Assembly (NCBI GenBank): GCA_020846005.1
Contig: JADLEQ010000042.1
Location: 49,313 to 113,312 of the forward strand
From: Polyangiaceae bacterium
GTDB taxonomy: Bacteria; Myxococcota_A; Polyangia; Polyangiales; Polyangiaceae
Direction: 5' to 3'
DNA length: 64,000 bases
Shown here: positions 8,053-16,420 of the stretch, piece after piece
Position numbering within the stretch: position 1 is the stretch's first letter
How the letters are laid out: each line of letters begins with the position of its first letter
Translations under genes and position numbers: made by a program
The notes under the pieces: generated by a model
The model's database searches: none
Told to the model about the DNA's origin: nothing
The model's input: the letters and a program-made list of their open reading frames with translations, nothing else

Positions 8053-8952
8053 TCATCCTGGTGTCGGCTCGACGCCGAGCGCGCGAAGCTCGGCGGCGAG
8101 CCGCCCCACCAGATCGAGGATGCGCGGTCCGTTGGAGTAGGCCTCACCGCCCGGCACGGCTCCGACTCGCGCGTCGCGCACTGCGCGCAGGGATCGCAGG
8201 TGGCGCCACTCGTTGGCGACCACGCTGCGGTCCGCCGTAGTGCCGGACGCGCCCGTCAGCACCAGGATGGCGTCCGGGTCGAGCGCGAGGACGCGCTCGA
8301 GCGACAGCCGCGGCACGCCCTCGGCGTCGTCCGGCACCGCGTTCTCGGCGCCGGCCGCCTCGAGCGCCGCGCCGTGCACCGAGCCACGGCGGATGTAGAC
8401 GATGTCGGTCGGGGCGCCGGCCGCGTAGCGGAGCACCAGGAGCACGCGCGGCGCGCCCGGGCGCGGCCGGCGCGAGAGCTCGCTCGAGAGCCGCGCCGCC
8501 AGCGCGTCTGCCTCGGGCACCCGACCCGTCAGCGCTCCGAGCTCGCGCGTGCTGGAGGCGATCTCCTGGACCGTGAGCCAGGGGAGCAGGACGGTGCGTG
8601 CGATCCGCGCCAGCTCCTCCTCGCGCGCCGCGCGGATCTGCTCGCCGACCACCAGCGTGGGGCGCGCGGCGACGATGCGCTCGTGATCCGGGCGCAGCGC
8701 GGAGCCGACGCGTGGCAGCGCGCGAGCGGCCTCGGGGTGCTCCGAGTAGTCGTCGACCGCGACGACCTGTCCCCCCGCGCCGATGGCGAAGAGCGTCTCC
8801 GTCAGCGCCGGGCTGAGCGCGACGATGCGCGCCGTCGAGCTGACGGCCCCGGGCGACGCCGCGCCCGCGCCGCCCAGCCGCGCCGCCGCCACGATCGCAG
8901 CGACGAGCGCCGCCACGACCAGCGCGATCCCGACGGCCGGACGCGCGCTCAC
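8053..8952 (-). CDS. BtuF-like periplasmic substrate-binding protein (cobalamin/siderophore class)
   Basis: The 299-residue product begins at a GTG (8952) that overlaps the stop of the upstream lipoprotein gene in GTGA, showing translational coupling. An N-terminal hydrophobic helix (about 8-30) is an export signal or membrane anchor. The rest is a class III binding fold: RIVALSPALTETLFAIGAG is the typical first strand of BtuF/FhuD/FecB proteins, followed by VVAVDDYSEHPEAA, LPRVGS, VVGEQIRAAREEEL and a C-terminal VPGGEAYSNGPRILDLVGRLA. The cobalamin riboswitch at the head of the operon points to vitamin B12 or cobinamide. No BtuC permease or BtuD ATPase gene is nearby, so these must lie elsewhere. 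Confidence 0.85.
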   Translation of the reverse strand: MSARPAVGIALVVAALVAAIVAAARLGGAGAASPGAVSSTARIVALSPALTETLFAIGAGGQVVAVDDYSEHPEAARALPRVGSALRPDHERIVAARPTLVVGEQIRAAREEELARIARTVLLPWLTVQEIASSTRELGALTGRVPEADALAARLSSELSRRPRPGAPRVLLVLRYAAGAPTDIVYIRRGSVHGAALEAAGAENAVPDDAEGVPRLSLERVLALDPDAILVLTGASGTTADRSVVANEWRHLRSLRAVRDARVGAVPGGEAYSNGPRILDLVGRLAAELRALGVEPTPG

Positions 8953-9794
8953 GGGCACTCGGCGTTCACGATCGCGATGGCGTCGAGATCGAACACGGCG
9001 CTGTCCGTGTCGACGTCTTCCACCCGCACGTAGCGCGCGCGCTGCAGGCCCAGCGTCGAGAGGTCGAAGGCGTCGCCGCCCGACTCCGTCGGATCGAGCG
9101 GGTCCGCGCCCCCGGTGTCGCCGTTGGCGTGCACCGGCGACACGCCCGCGCACCCCATGTACGGCGCGGCCGTCGCCGCGCAGTCGAAGGCGTGCCACGT
9201 GACGCCGTCGTCGCTGACGGACACGCGCCCCGGCTCCACGTACGGCCGCGTCTCGTCGCCGCCGATCCAGAACGGGTTCTCGAACACGACGAGATCGGCG
9301 CCGGGGCCGTCGACGATCGCGTTGCCCTCCGCCTCCAGCACGATCCACCCGCCGTGCCCGAGCGAGCAGACGTCCGTCGATCCTGCGCAGCACCCCCCGC
9401 CGCGCGGAGGCCCGAGCACCACCCCCGGCAGCAGCTCCTGCCCGAACGCCTGCCCGGGGCCGAAGCCCGTCGCGACGACGCGTGTGGCGAAACGAGGCGC
9501 GAGCGCCGCGCAGCCCGCGGCCGCGTCGCCGCCGGCCGCGCCGTCGCCCGCCGCGCCGTCGCCCGCCGCGCCGTCGCCCGCCGCGCCGTCGCCCGCCGCG
9601 CCGGCCGCCGCACCCGCGTCGGCGCCGGAGTCGGTGGGCGCGGGGGCGCCGCCCGCGCCGCCCGGCCCCGCGCCCGCCCGGCCACCCGCCCCCACGCCAG
9701 AGTCGACGCCGCCCTCACGATCCAGGGGATCTCCCCCGCAGCCAGCCCAGAGCAGCGCGGCCGCCGCTGCGGTCGCCAGGTCGCACCAGTTCAT
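8949..9794 (-). CDS. Surface lipoprotein under cobalamin riboswitch control
   Basis: The 281-residue product has a lipoprotein signal peptide (LLWAGC, lipid Cys at 19). A long Gly/Ala/Asp-rich linker follows, built partly from a 15-bp tandem repeat. The C-terminal domain is about 180 residues, with LGPPRGGG, SLGHGGWIVLEAEGNAIVDG, PGADLVVFENPFW, RVSVSDDGVTWHAFDC and LGLQRARYVRVEDVD. This domain recurs in bacterial cell-surface proteins and looks like a beta-sandwich ligand-binding module. Its position between a cobalamin riboswitch and a coupled btuF-like gene suggests an outer-surface or periplasmic B12-capturing role, analogous in concept to BtuG of Bacteroides but unrelated in visible sequence. 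That role is inferred. An SD GGAG lies at 9800-9803. Confidence 0.85.
   Translation of the reverse strand: MNWCDLATAAAAALLWAGCGGDPLDREGGVDSGVGAGGRAGAGPGGAGGAPAPTDSGADAGAAAGAAGDGAAGDGAAGDGAAGDGAAGGDAAAGCAALAPRFATRVVATGFGPGQAFGQELLPGVVLGPPRGGGCCAGSTDVCSLGHGGWIVLEAEGNAIVDGPGADLVVFENPFWIGGDETRPYVEPGRVSVSDDGVTWHAFDCAATAAPYMGCAGVSPVHANGDTGGADPLDPTESGGDAFDLSTLGLQRARYVRVEDVDTDSAVFDLDAIAIVNAECP
9541..9600. repeat. 15-bp in-frame tandem repeat, four units
   Basis: CCGTCGCCCGCCGCG is repeated exactly four times at 9541, 9556, 9571 and 9586. On the minus strand it encodes a Gly-Asp-Gly-Ala-Ala repeat in the linker of the lipoprotein. Because 15 is a multiple of three, expansion or contraction would keep the frame and change only linker length. 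Confidence 0.9.
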
Positions 9795-9857
9795 CGGGAC
9801 TCCAGTGAGCGAGACTCGCGCTCGAGCAGGACGAACCCCGGGGCCATCCCGGGGGTC

Positions 9858-10010
9858 TCGGCGCGGTTTCCGACTCCCGCAGGGCGCCCGAGGCTCCCGG
9901 CGGTCACGGTGGCGGCTCCGTGCCGGTCTCTCACCGGCTTCCCGGCGGCGGCTAGCGCCGCCGCCCCATGTGGGCGTCCAAGACAGCGCGGACTAGAGCA
10001 CGCCGCCTGC
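9858..10010 (-). promoter_or_regulatory. Cobalamin (adenosylcobalamin-type) riboswitch
   Basis: Read on the minus strand, the conserved elements appear in order. A 9-bp hairpin (arms 9965-9957 and 9952-9944, loop GCTA) comes first. Next is GGGAA at 9943-9939, then the stem-loop GCCGGTGAGAGACCGGC (9938-9922), then GCCGCCACCGTGA (about 9916-9904), close to the consensus GCCACTG. The B12 box AGTCGGAAACCGCGCC is at 9875-9860. Just downstream, a 7-bp GC hairpin (arms 9854-9848 and 9842-9836) sits 40 bases before the ATG at 9794 and can serve as expression platform. High cobalamin should switch off the lipoprotein-btuF operon. The 5' boundary is uncertain by about 20 bases. Confidence 0.85.
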
Positions 10011-10044
10011 CTCGCCGCAACGCGTCCGCCCCCCCCGGCCGCCC

Positions 10045-10073
10045 TTGACTCCGACCTGAGCGTCCGGCATACC
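10045..10073 (+). promoter_or_regulatory. Possible promoter for rpmI-rplT-pheS
   Basis: TTGACT (10045-10050, 5 of 6) and CATACC (10068-10073, 3 of 6) are separated by 17 bases. A start near 10080 would give a leader of about 120 bases before rpmI, long enough for the L20-type autoregulation known in other bacteria. The -10 match is weak. Confidence 0.35.
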
Positions 10074-10142
10074 ACCCGCCCCCGAGCGCCGCCCGGCGTC
10101 GGAGGTCGTGCCCGCGCTCCCCCCCGCGGCACGGTTCTCCAG

Positions 10143-10190
10143 CAGCTCGGATCCCCCGCAGCTCAGATCCCCCGCAGCTCAGATCCCCAG
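10143..10190 (+). repeat. 16-bp tandem repeat, three units, in the rpmI leader
   Basis: CAGCTCGGATCCCCCG, CAGCTCAGATCCCCCG and CAGCTCAGATCCCCAG lie head to tail at 10143, 10159 and 10175. The array ends 11 bases before the rpmI ATG at 10202, so it lies in the mRNA leader and partly occupies the ribosome-loading region. Confidence 0.85.
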
Positions 10191-10201
10191 CGGAGCCGAC
10201 C

Positions 10202-10399
10202 ATGCCGAAGATGAAGACCAACCGTGCGGCCGCCAAGCGCTTCAAGCTCTCGGGCTCGGGGCGCGTCCGGCGCCCGAAGTGCGGGCTCCAGCACAACATG
10301 ATCGGCAAGTCGCGCACGCGCCGTCGGCGACTGCGCGACAACGCCATGGTCTCGCCCGAGCTCGCTGGGCGGATCAAGATCCTCCTCCCCTACGGCTGA
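10202..10399 (+). CDS. rpmI: Ribosomal protein bL35
   Basis: The 65-residue protein is the normal length for bL35 of the 50S subunit. It begins MPKMKTNRAAAKRFKLSGSG, a standard bL35 N-terminus, and has the basic RTRRRRLRD stretch and a C-terminal KILLPYG. It is followed 21 bases later by rplT, the conserved pair. The usual upstream gene infC (initiation factor IF3) is absent: the divergent neighbour is the cobalamin-riboswitch operon. The SD is weak (GGAG about 8 bases upstream). Confidence 0.97.
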   Translation: MPKMKTNRAAAKRFKLSGSGRVRRPKCGLQHNMIGKSRTRRRRLRDNAMVSPELAGRIKILLPYG

Positions 10400-10420
10400 T
10401 CCCACCGGAGTCCGTTCCCC

Positions 10421-10798
10421 ATGACCCGCGTCAAGAGAGGCGTCACCGCCCACCGCCGCCACCGCCGAGTCCTCCAGCAGACGGAGGGCTTCTGGGGTGG
10501 CCGGAAGAACCGCTACCGCCAGGCGATGCGCGTGCTGTGGAAGTCGTGGCAGTACGCCTACGTCGGCCGCAAGCTCCGCAAGCGCGACTTCCGCAAGCTC
10601 TGGATCGCGCGGATCAACGCCGCGTGCCGCGTGAACGGGACCACGTACTCGCGCCTGATCCACGCGCTCGCGACGAGCGGCATCGCGCTCGATCGCAAGG
10701 TGCTCGCGGACTTGGCCGTCCGCGACGCGCCGGCCTTCAAGAAGCTCACCGAGCTCGTCGCGGCTCCCGCCGGGCGAGCCGCAGCGTCGGGCGCCTGA
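10421..10798 (+). CDS. rplT: Ribosomal protein bL20
   Basis: The 125-residue protein matches bL20: MTRVKRGVTAHRRHRRVLQQ, GFWGGRKNRYRQA, YAYVGRKLRKRDFRKLWIAR and INAACR are family signatures. bL20 is an early 50S assembly protein and in many bacteria represses its own operon by binding the leader mRNA. The C-terminus carries a short Ala/Gly/Arg-rich extension beyond the canonical end. It sits between rpmI and pheS in one transcription unit. Confidence 0.97.
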   Translation: MTRVKRGVTAHRRHRRVLQQTEGFWGGRKNRYRQAMRVLWKSWQYAYVGRKLRKRDFRKLWIARINAACRVNGTTYSRLIHALATSGIALDRKVLADLAVRDAPAFKKLTELVAAPAGRAAASGA

Positions 10799-10824
10799 GC
10801 TCCGGCGCGAGCGGTCCGCCCCGC

Positions 10825-11904
10825 ATGTCGGTCGATCCCGCCGATCAGATCGAGGCGGGCCTGTCCGCCTTCGGCGTCGAGCTCGGCGCGCGCTTCGACG
10901 CCGCGACGACCGAACAGGAGCTCCGCAACGCGCGCGCCGAGCTCCTCGGCAAGGGCGGCTCGCTCACCTCGCTGCTCAAGCTGATGGGGCGTGTCCCGCC
11001 CGAGCGCCGCAAGGAGCTCGGTGAGCGAGTGAACGCCGCGAAATCGGGCGTCGAGTCCGCGTTCGAGGGTCGCCTCTTGGCGCTCCGCGCCGCGGCGCGC
11101 CGCGCGGATCTCGAGGGGCCCGCGCTCGATCTCACGATGCCCGGGCGCGTGCCGGCGCCGCGGGGACACATGCACCCGGTGACCCGCGTGCGCTTCGAGA
11201 TCCTCGACGTGTTCCGCTCCCTCGGGTTCGAGGTCGCGTGGGGACCGGAGATCGATCTCGAGCAGAACAACTTCACGCGCCTGGCGTTCCCGCCCGATCA
11301 CCCGGCGACGGACATGCAGGACAGCTTCTGGGTGCGCGTCGCGGGCGCGCCGCCGGACTCGCGCGCGCTGCTCCGCACGCACACCAGCACCGTGCAGATC
11401 CGCGAGATGCTGCAGCATCCCCCGCCCCTCGCGCGAGTGAGCGGCGGGGCCGTCTTTCGTCGCGATGACGACGTGACCCACTCGCCGATGTTCCACCAGG
11501 TCGAGGGCTTCCTCGTCGACGAAGGCGTCTCGTTCGCGCAGCTGAAGGGCGTGCTCACGGCCTTCGCCGAGCGGTTCTATGGTCCGGGCACCGGTGTTCG
11601 CTTCCGCCCGAGCTACTTCCCGTTCGTGGAGCCCGGCGCCGAGGTCGACGTAAGCTGCGTCTTCTGTCGCGCGGGGGAGGCGTCGCGCGCCGCGTGCCGC
11701 GTGTGCAAGGGCACGGGCTGGCTCGAGATCCTGGGCTGCGGGATGATCCACCCGCGCGTGCTCGAGCACTGTGGTGTCGACCCGGAGCGGTGGACGGGCT
11801 TCGCCTTCGGCATGGGCGTCGAGCGCGTGGCGATGCTGAGGTACGGCATCCCGGACATCCGCCTGCTGTTCGAGAACGATCCGCGCTTCCTCGTTCAGTT
11901 CTGA
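10825..11904 (+). CDS. pheS: Phenylalanine--tRNA ligase alpha subunit
   Basis: The 359-residue product is the catalytic alpha subunit of PheRS, which charges tRNA-Phe. It has the N-terminal coiled-coil region (to about 95), class II motif 2 (LLRTHTSTVQIREM, FRRDDDVTHSPMFHQVEG) and motif 3 (GFAFGMGVERVAMLRYGI). A Cys4 knuckle (CVFC...CRVC near 277-295) precedes TGWLEILGCGMIHP. The ATG at 10825 gives the normal length. The beta-subunit gene pheT, which almost always follows, is absent; instead the gene runs 10 bases into the convergent ABC transporter gene. PheRS needs the beta subunit, so pheT must be elsewhere. Confidence 0.96.
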   Translation: MSVDPADQIEAGLSAFGVELGARFDAATTEQELRNARAELLGKGGSLTSLLKLMGRVPPERRKELGERVNAAKSGVESAFEGRLLALRAAARRADLEGPALDLTMPGRVPAPRGHMHPVTRVRFEILDVFRSLGFEVAWGPEIDLEQNNFTRLAFPPDHPATDMQDSFWVRVAGAPPDSRALLRTHTSTVQIREMLQHPPPLARVSGGAVFRRDDDVTHSPMFHQVEGFLVDEGVSFAQLKGVLTAFAERFYGPGTGVRFRPSYFPFVEPGAEVDVSCVFCRAGEASRAACRVCKGTGWLEILGCGMIHPRVLEHCGVDPERWTGFAFGMGVERVAMLRYGIPDIRLLFENDPRFLVQF

Positions 11905-13640
11905 TCGTCGCGCCCGCCCGCGTCGGGCACCGGGACGCCGACGCGGGTGGGGTCGGAGCGCTCGCCGACGCGGATCGCGCGGTCCGCGATGGCGACCACG
12001 CGCTCCCGATGCGAGACGAGCAGAACGCTCCGCGCGCCGCGCAGCTGCGAGAGCGCCTGCAGCACGAGCGCCTCCGCGGCCGGGTCGAGCCCCTCGGTGG
12101 GCTCGTCGACGAGCAGGACGGGCTGGCCGCTGGCGAGGGCGCGCGCGAGCGCGATGAGCCGGCGCTCCCCGCCGCTCGGCCGCCGGCCGCCGGGGCCGAT
12201 CGGGCGAGGATCGTCGCTCAGCGCGCCGGCGCCGAGCGACGCGAGCGCCGCGCGCGCCGCGGCGTCGCTGGCTCCGAGGAGTCGGACGTTGTCGAGCACC
12301 GTCCCGGCGCCGAGCGGCGCCTCCTGTGGCACCCACGCGAAGGGTCGCACGGCGGGCCCCACGCCCGCGTCCGCGAGCGAACGATCGCCGTACGTGAGGC
12401 CCCCGACGGTGGGGTCCAGGCCGAGCAGCGCCCGGAGCAGCGTCGTCTTCCCGCTGCCGGTGGCGCCCGACACGGCGACGATCTCGCCGGGCTCGACGCG
12501 CAGCGAGGTGCGCGGTCCGTGCGTGCGCGCGCCGAGCTCGGTAGCGACGAGCCGCTCGAGCAGCGCGGGCGCCGTCGGCTCGCCGGCGGCCGCCGGCGGC
12601 GCGACGGGCGCGCCGAGTCGCGCCACCGTGCCGGGCACCGCCCGCTCGAGCGCGCCGAGCGCGAGCGCTCCGCGGTCCAGCGCGGCGCGGGCGTCCCCGA
12701 GATCGCGGAGCGGGCGGTACGCCATGAACACGAGCGCGACCAGGGCGAGCGCGTGGTCTGACGGCAGCGGGGAGCCGAGTCGCGCCGTCAAGGCGAGCAC
12801 GCAGACGAGCGCCAGCGCGCCGACCACTTCGTTGGCGCCGCTCAGCGCCACGCGCTGGCGCTCGGCCCTGGCCAGGGACTCGGCGCCGCGCCGCGCGGCC
12901 TGCTCGACCTCGGCGCCGACCCGGGCCGCGGCGCCGTGGGTCCGGTACAGATCGAGGTGCAGGAACAGATCGTCGACCCCCGCCTGGAGCTCCTCGGCCG
13001 ACTCGCGGGCCTGCGCCGCCCGGCGCGCCCAGCGGCGCCGGAGATACGATCCAGCGAGAGTGAACGGCGCGAGTGCCACCGCTGCACCGAAGGCCCAGGC
13101 CCCTGACACTGCGATCATGGAGGCGAGAAGCGGGAGCACCGCGAGCAGCGCTCGGGCGCCGCCCAGCGCGCCCCGGTCGACGGCGCCCTCGATCGCCCGC
13201 AGCCGGACGGTGGCCTGCGCCCCGAGCAGGGCGCCGGAGGGCGCGGCGGCGGCCGAGTCGAAGGTCGCGCGCGCAGCCCGCGCACCCGCGATGCCGACGA
13301 TCCGCGCCTGCGCGCCGGCGGCGACCGCCTGTCCGGTCGCCTTGACGAGCGCCGCCGCCAGGCCAAGGTAGGAGATCGTGCCGAGATTCGGCACCGAGGC
13401 GCCACCCTCGCGGCCGAGCCCGGCCGCGAGCCACGCCGCCGCGAGCGCCAGCGCCGTGTGCCCGGCAGCTCCTGCGCCGGCACCCAAGACGAGCGCCGCG
13501 AGCGCTCTCCCCTCGGCGAGGCCCGATCGGATCGAGAGGAGGAGCAGCTCGACGGCCTCGCCTCGACCGCGCTCCGGCGGCGCGGACGAGGCCGAATCGT
13601 CGGTTTCGTTCGTACTCACCCAAGACCCGAGACTCGCCAT
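11895..13640 (-). CDS. ABC transporter with fused permease and ATPase domains
   Basis: The 581-residue half-transporter has an N-terminal transmembrane domain (about 35-330, several Ala/Leu-rich helices) and a C-terminal ATPase domain: Walker A GATGSGKTT (about 391), signature PSGGERRLIALARAL, Walker B VLLVDEPTE and an H-loop SHRERV. The signature motif is PSGGE rather than LSGGQ. The ATG at 13640 (MASLGSW) is preferred; an earlier in-frame ATG at 13727 would add a less likely 29 residues. The type resembles exporters such as CydC/CydD and lipid or peptide exporters, but the substrate cannot be told. It is a single gene and should act as a homodimer. Confidence 0.85.
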   Translation of the reverse strand: MASLGSWVSTNETDDSASSAPPERGRGEAVELLLLSIRSGLAEGRALAALVLGAGAGAAGHTALALAAAWLAAGLGREGGASVPNLGTISYLGLAAALVKATGQAVAAGAQARIVGIAGARAARATFDSAAAAPSGALLGAQATVRLRAIEGAVDRGALGGARALLAVLPLLASMIAVSGAWAFGAAVALAPFTLAGSYLRRRWARRAAQARESAEELQAGVDDLFLHLDLYRTHGAAARVGAEVEQAARRGAESLARAERQRVALSGANEVVGALALVCVLALTARLGSPLPSDHALALVALVFMAYRPLRDLGDARAALDRGALALGALERAVPGTVARLGAPVAPPAAAGEPTAPALLERLVATELGARTHGPRTSLRVEPGEIVAVSGATGSGKTTLLRALLGLDPTVGGLTYGDRSLADAGVGPAVRPFAWVPQEAPLGAGTVLDNVRLLGASDAAARAALASLGAGALSDDPRPIGPGGRRPSGGERRLIALARALASGQPVLLVDEPTEGLDPAAEALVLQALSQLRGARSVLLVSHRERVVAIADRAIRVGERSDPTRVGVPVPDAGGRDDQN

Positions 13641-13961
13641 GACCCAACCCAGGCTAGCCCTCGGGCGGCGCAACCCAGCACCCAGAATTTCGCCCCGAGG
13701 ATGAGAGTGGAGGATACGTCCCCACACGCCCCCCCAGTGGGCACGCAGTTTGCAAGAACTTTCGAGACCTTCCCGCTCCGTTCGGCCCCCGATCCCCGTA
13801 CCTCCCAGGAACCCCGCCCGCGCCCCCCCGCAGCCGACCCGCGCGGCGTCTCCGGGGCCGCGGGTGGCTCAGGGAGCGGATTCGTTTCTGCACCCTGACC
13901 GTTCCGTAGTGAAACGTCCGTTCCCATCGGAATCCTCCCCCCGCCAGCCCCCGAGCCCGCC
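13641..13961. other. Intergenic region between divergent ABC transporter and sigma factor genes
   Basis: No gene is supported. It contains an AT-richer island at 13749-13766 (TTTGCAAGAACTTTC) and another at 13903-13930 (GTTCCGTAGTGAAACGTCCG), both plausible promoter parts for the sigma factor gene. No convincing -35/-10 pair with correct spacing was found. Confidence 0.35.
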
Positions 13962-15323
<1,362 letters not shown>

Positions 15324-15339
15324 GCCGCGGGTTCGCGCG

Positions 15340-15390
15340 TCCCGCCGGCCCCGCGCGGGCGCGCGGGGGCGCGGCCGGCGGGGCCGGCGG
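15340..15390 (+). terminator. Strong GC hairpin after the sigma factor gene
   Basis: A perfect 14-bp inverted repeat (arms 15340-15353 and 15377-15390, 23-base loop) begins 17 bases after the stop. It is not directly followed by a T-run; a short TCTTTA occurs at about 15415. It may be an imperfect intrinsic terminator or an mRNA-end stabiliser. Confidence 0.5.
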
Positions 15391-15766
15391 GGGAGCGCCG
15401 CCGCGCGCCGGGCCGTCTTTACAAACCGCTGACCGCGTGGCATGAGCCCGCCGTCCGGCCTGGCTAGCCCCCGGCTCGACGCGCACGCCAGCCCGCGTCG
15501 CGGCGCGGCAAGGAGCGCGAAGGGCCGTGTGCGCCCAGCCGCCGCCGGATGCGCCTCACGACCGCACCTGACCCCGATCAGGAGCGGCCGCGAGCGGGAG
15601 CAGCTCCGTCGTTTTTCGTGTCGCCTTTCGCTGCGGCTTCGTGTTAGTCCGCCGCTCGGCGCGCCCGCCGGGCGGGTCCGAGCGTGTGCGCCAAGGCGAA
15701 GATCCCCTTCGCCCCTCCACGTCTGCACGCCACCATGACGACACCTCGCTCACGCAGGCGGTCCCG
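15391..15766. other. Intergenic region upstream of the Alternative Complex III operon
   Basis: No gene is supported. The stretch at 15609-15650 (GTTTTTCGTG...TTCGTGTTAG) is AT-richer than its surroundings and probably holds the operon promoter, leaving a leader of over 100 bases before actA at 15767. No clear operator repeat was found. Confidence 0.35.
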
Positions 15767-16420
15767 ATGACGAGGACGCCCATTTTCCCCCGCTGGGCGA
15801 ACAAGCTCCGCCTGGTCGCGGGGCTCGCGCTCGGCGGAGCTCCGATCTACCTGACGGGCTTCGTCTGGTACGGCTTCTCCCCGAAGACGACCGACATCGG
15901 GTACCAGCCCCAGCAGCCCGTCCCCTACAGCCACGCGCTCCACGCCGGGGAGCTGGGGATCGACTGCCGCTACTGCCACAACACGGTCGACAAGGCCTCG
16001 CACGCGGCGATCCCCGCCACCGAGACGTGCATGAACTGCCACGCCCGTGTCTGGCCGGAGAGCGAGAAGCTCGCGCTCGTCCGCGAGAGCGCGCAGAGCG
16101 GGAAGTCGGTGGCGTGGCGCAAGGTCCACGACCTGCCGGACTACGTGTACTTCGACCACAGCGCGCACGTGACCCGCGGCGTCGGGTGCGTGTCGTGCCA
16201 CGGGCGCGTCGATCGGGCGGCGGTGGTCGCTCAGGAGCAGCCACTCAGCATGGCGTGGTGCCTCGACTGCCATCGCGCGCCCGAGCGCCACCTCCGCCCG
16301 CCGGAGGCCGTCACCCAGATGGACTGGAAGGCCCCGGAGGATCCTGTCGCGTACGGCAAGAAGCTGCGCGAGGCCGGCAACATCAACCCGCCCACCGACT
16401 GTTCCACATGTCACAGGTGA
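15767..16420 (+). CDS. actA: Alternative Complex III subunit ActA, pentahaem cytochrome c
   Basis: The 217-residue protein has one N-terminal membrane helix (about 15-38) and five CxxCH haem-binding motifs: CRYCH, CMNCH, CVSCH, CLDCH and CSTCH. That number and layout is typical of ActA. Alternative Complex III oxidises menaquinol or ubiquinol and passes electrons to a cytochrome c or directly to a terminal oxidase, replacing the bc1 complex. ActA faces the periplasm. The ATG at 15767 lies in front of the membrane anchor. Its 3' end overlaps the actB start by 13 bases, which indicates coupled translation. Confidence 0.95.
   Translation: MTRTPIFPRWANKLRLVAGLALGGAPIYLTGFVWYGFSPKTTDIGYQPQQPVPYSHALHAGELGIDCRYCHNTVDKASHAAIPATETCMNCHARVWPESEKLALVRESAQSGKSVAWRKVHDLPDYVYFDHSAHVTRGVGCVSCHGRVDRAAVVAQEQPLSMAWCLDCHRAPERHLRPPEAVTQMDWKAPEDPVAYGKKLREAGNINPPTDCSTCHR

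Noticed and set aside
10558..13647. Very long open frame on the minus strand across rplT, pheS and the ABC transporter
   Set aside because: It is antisense to well-supported genes; its translation is Arg/Ala-rich with no domain. Such shadows are expected at this G+C content.
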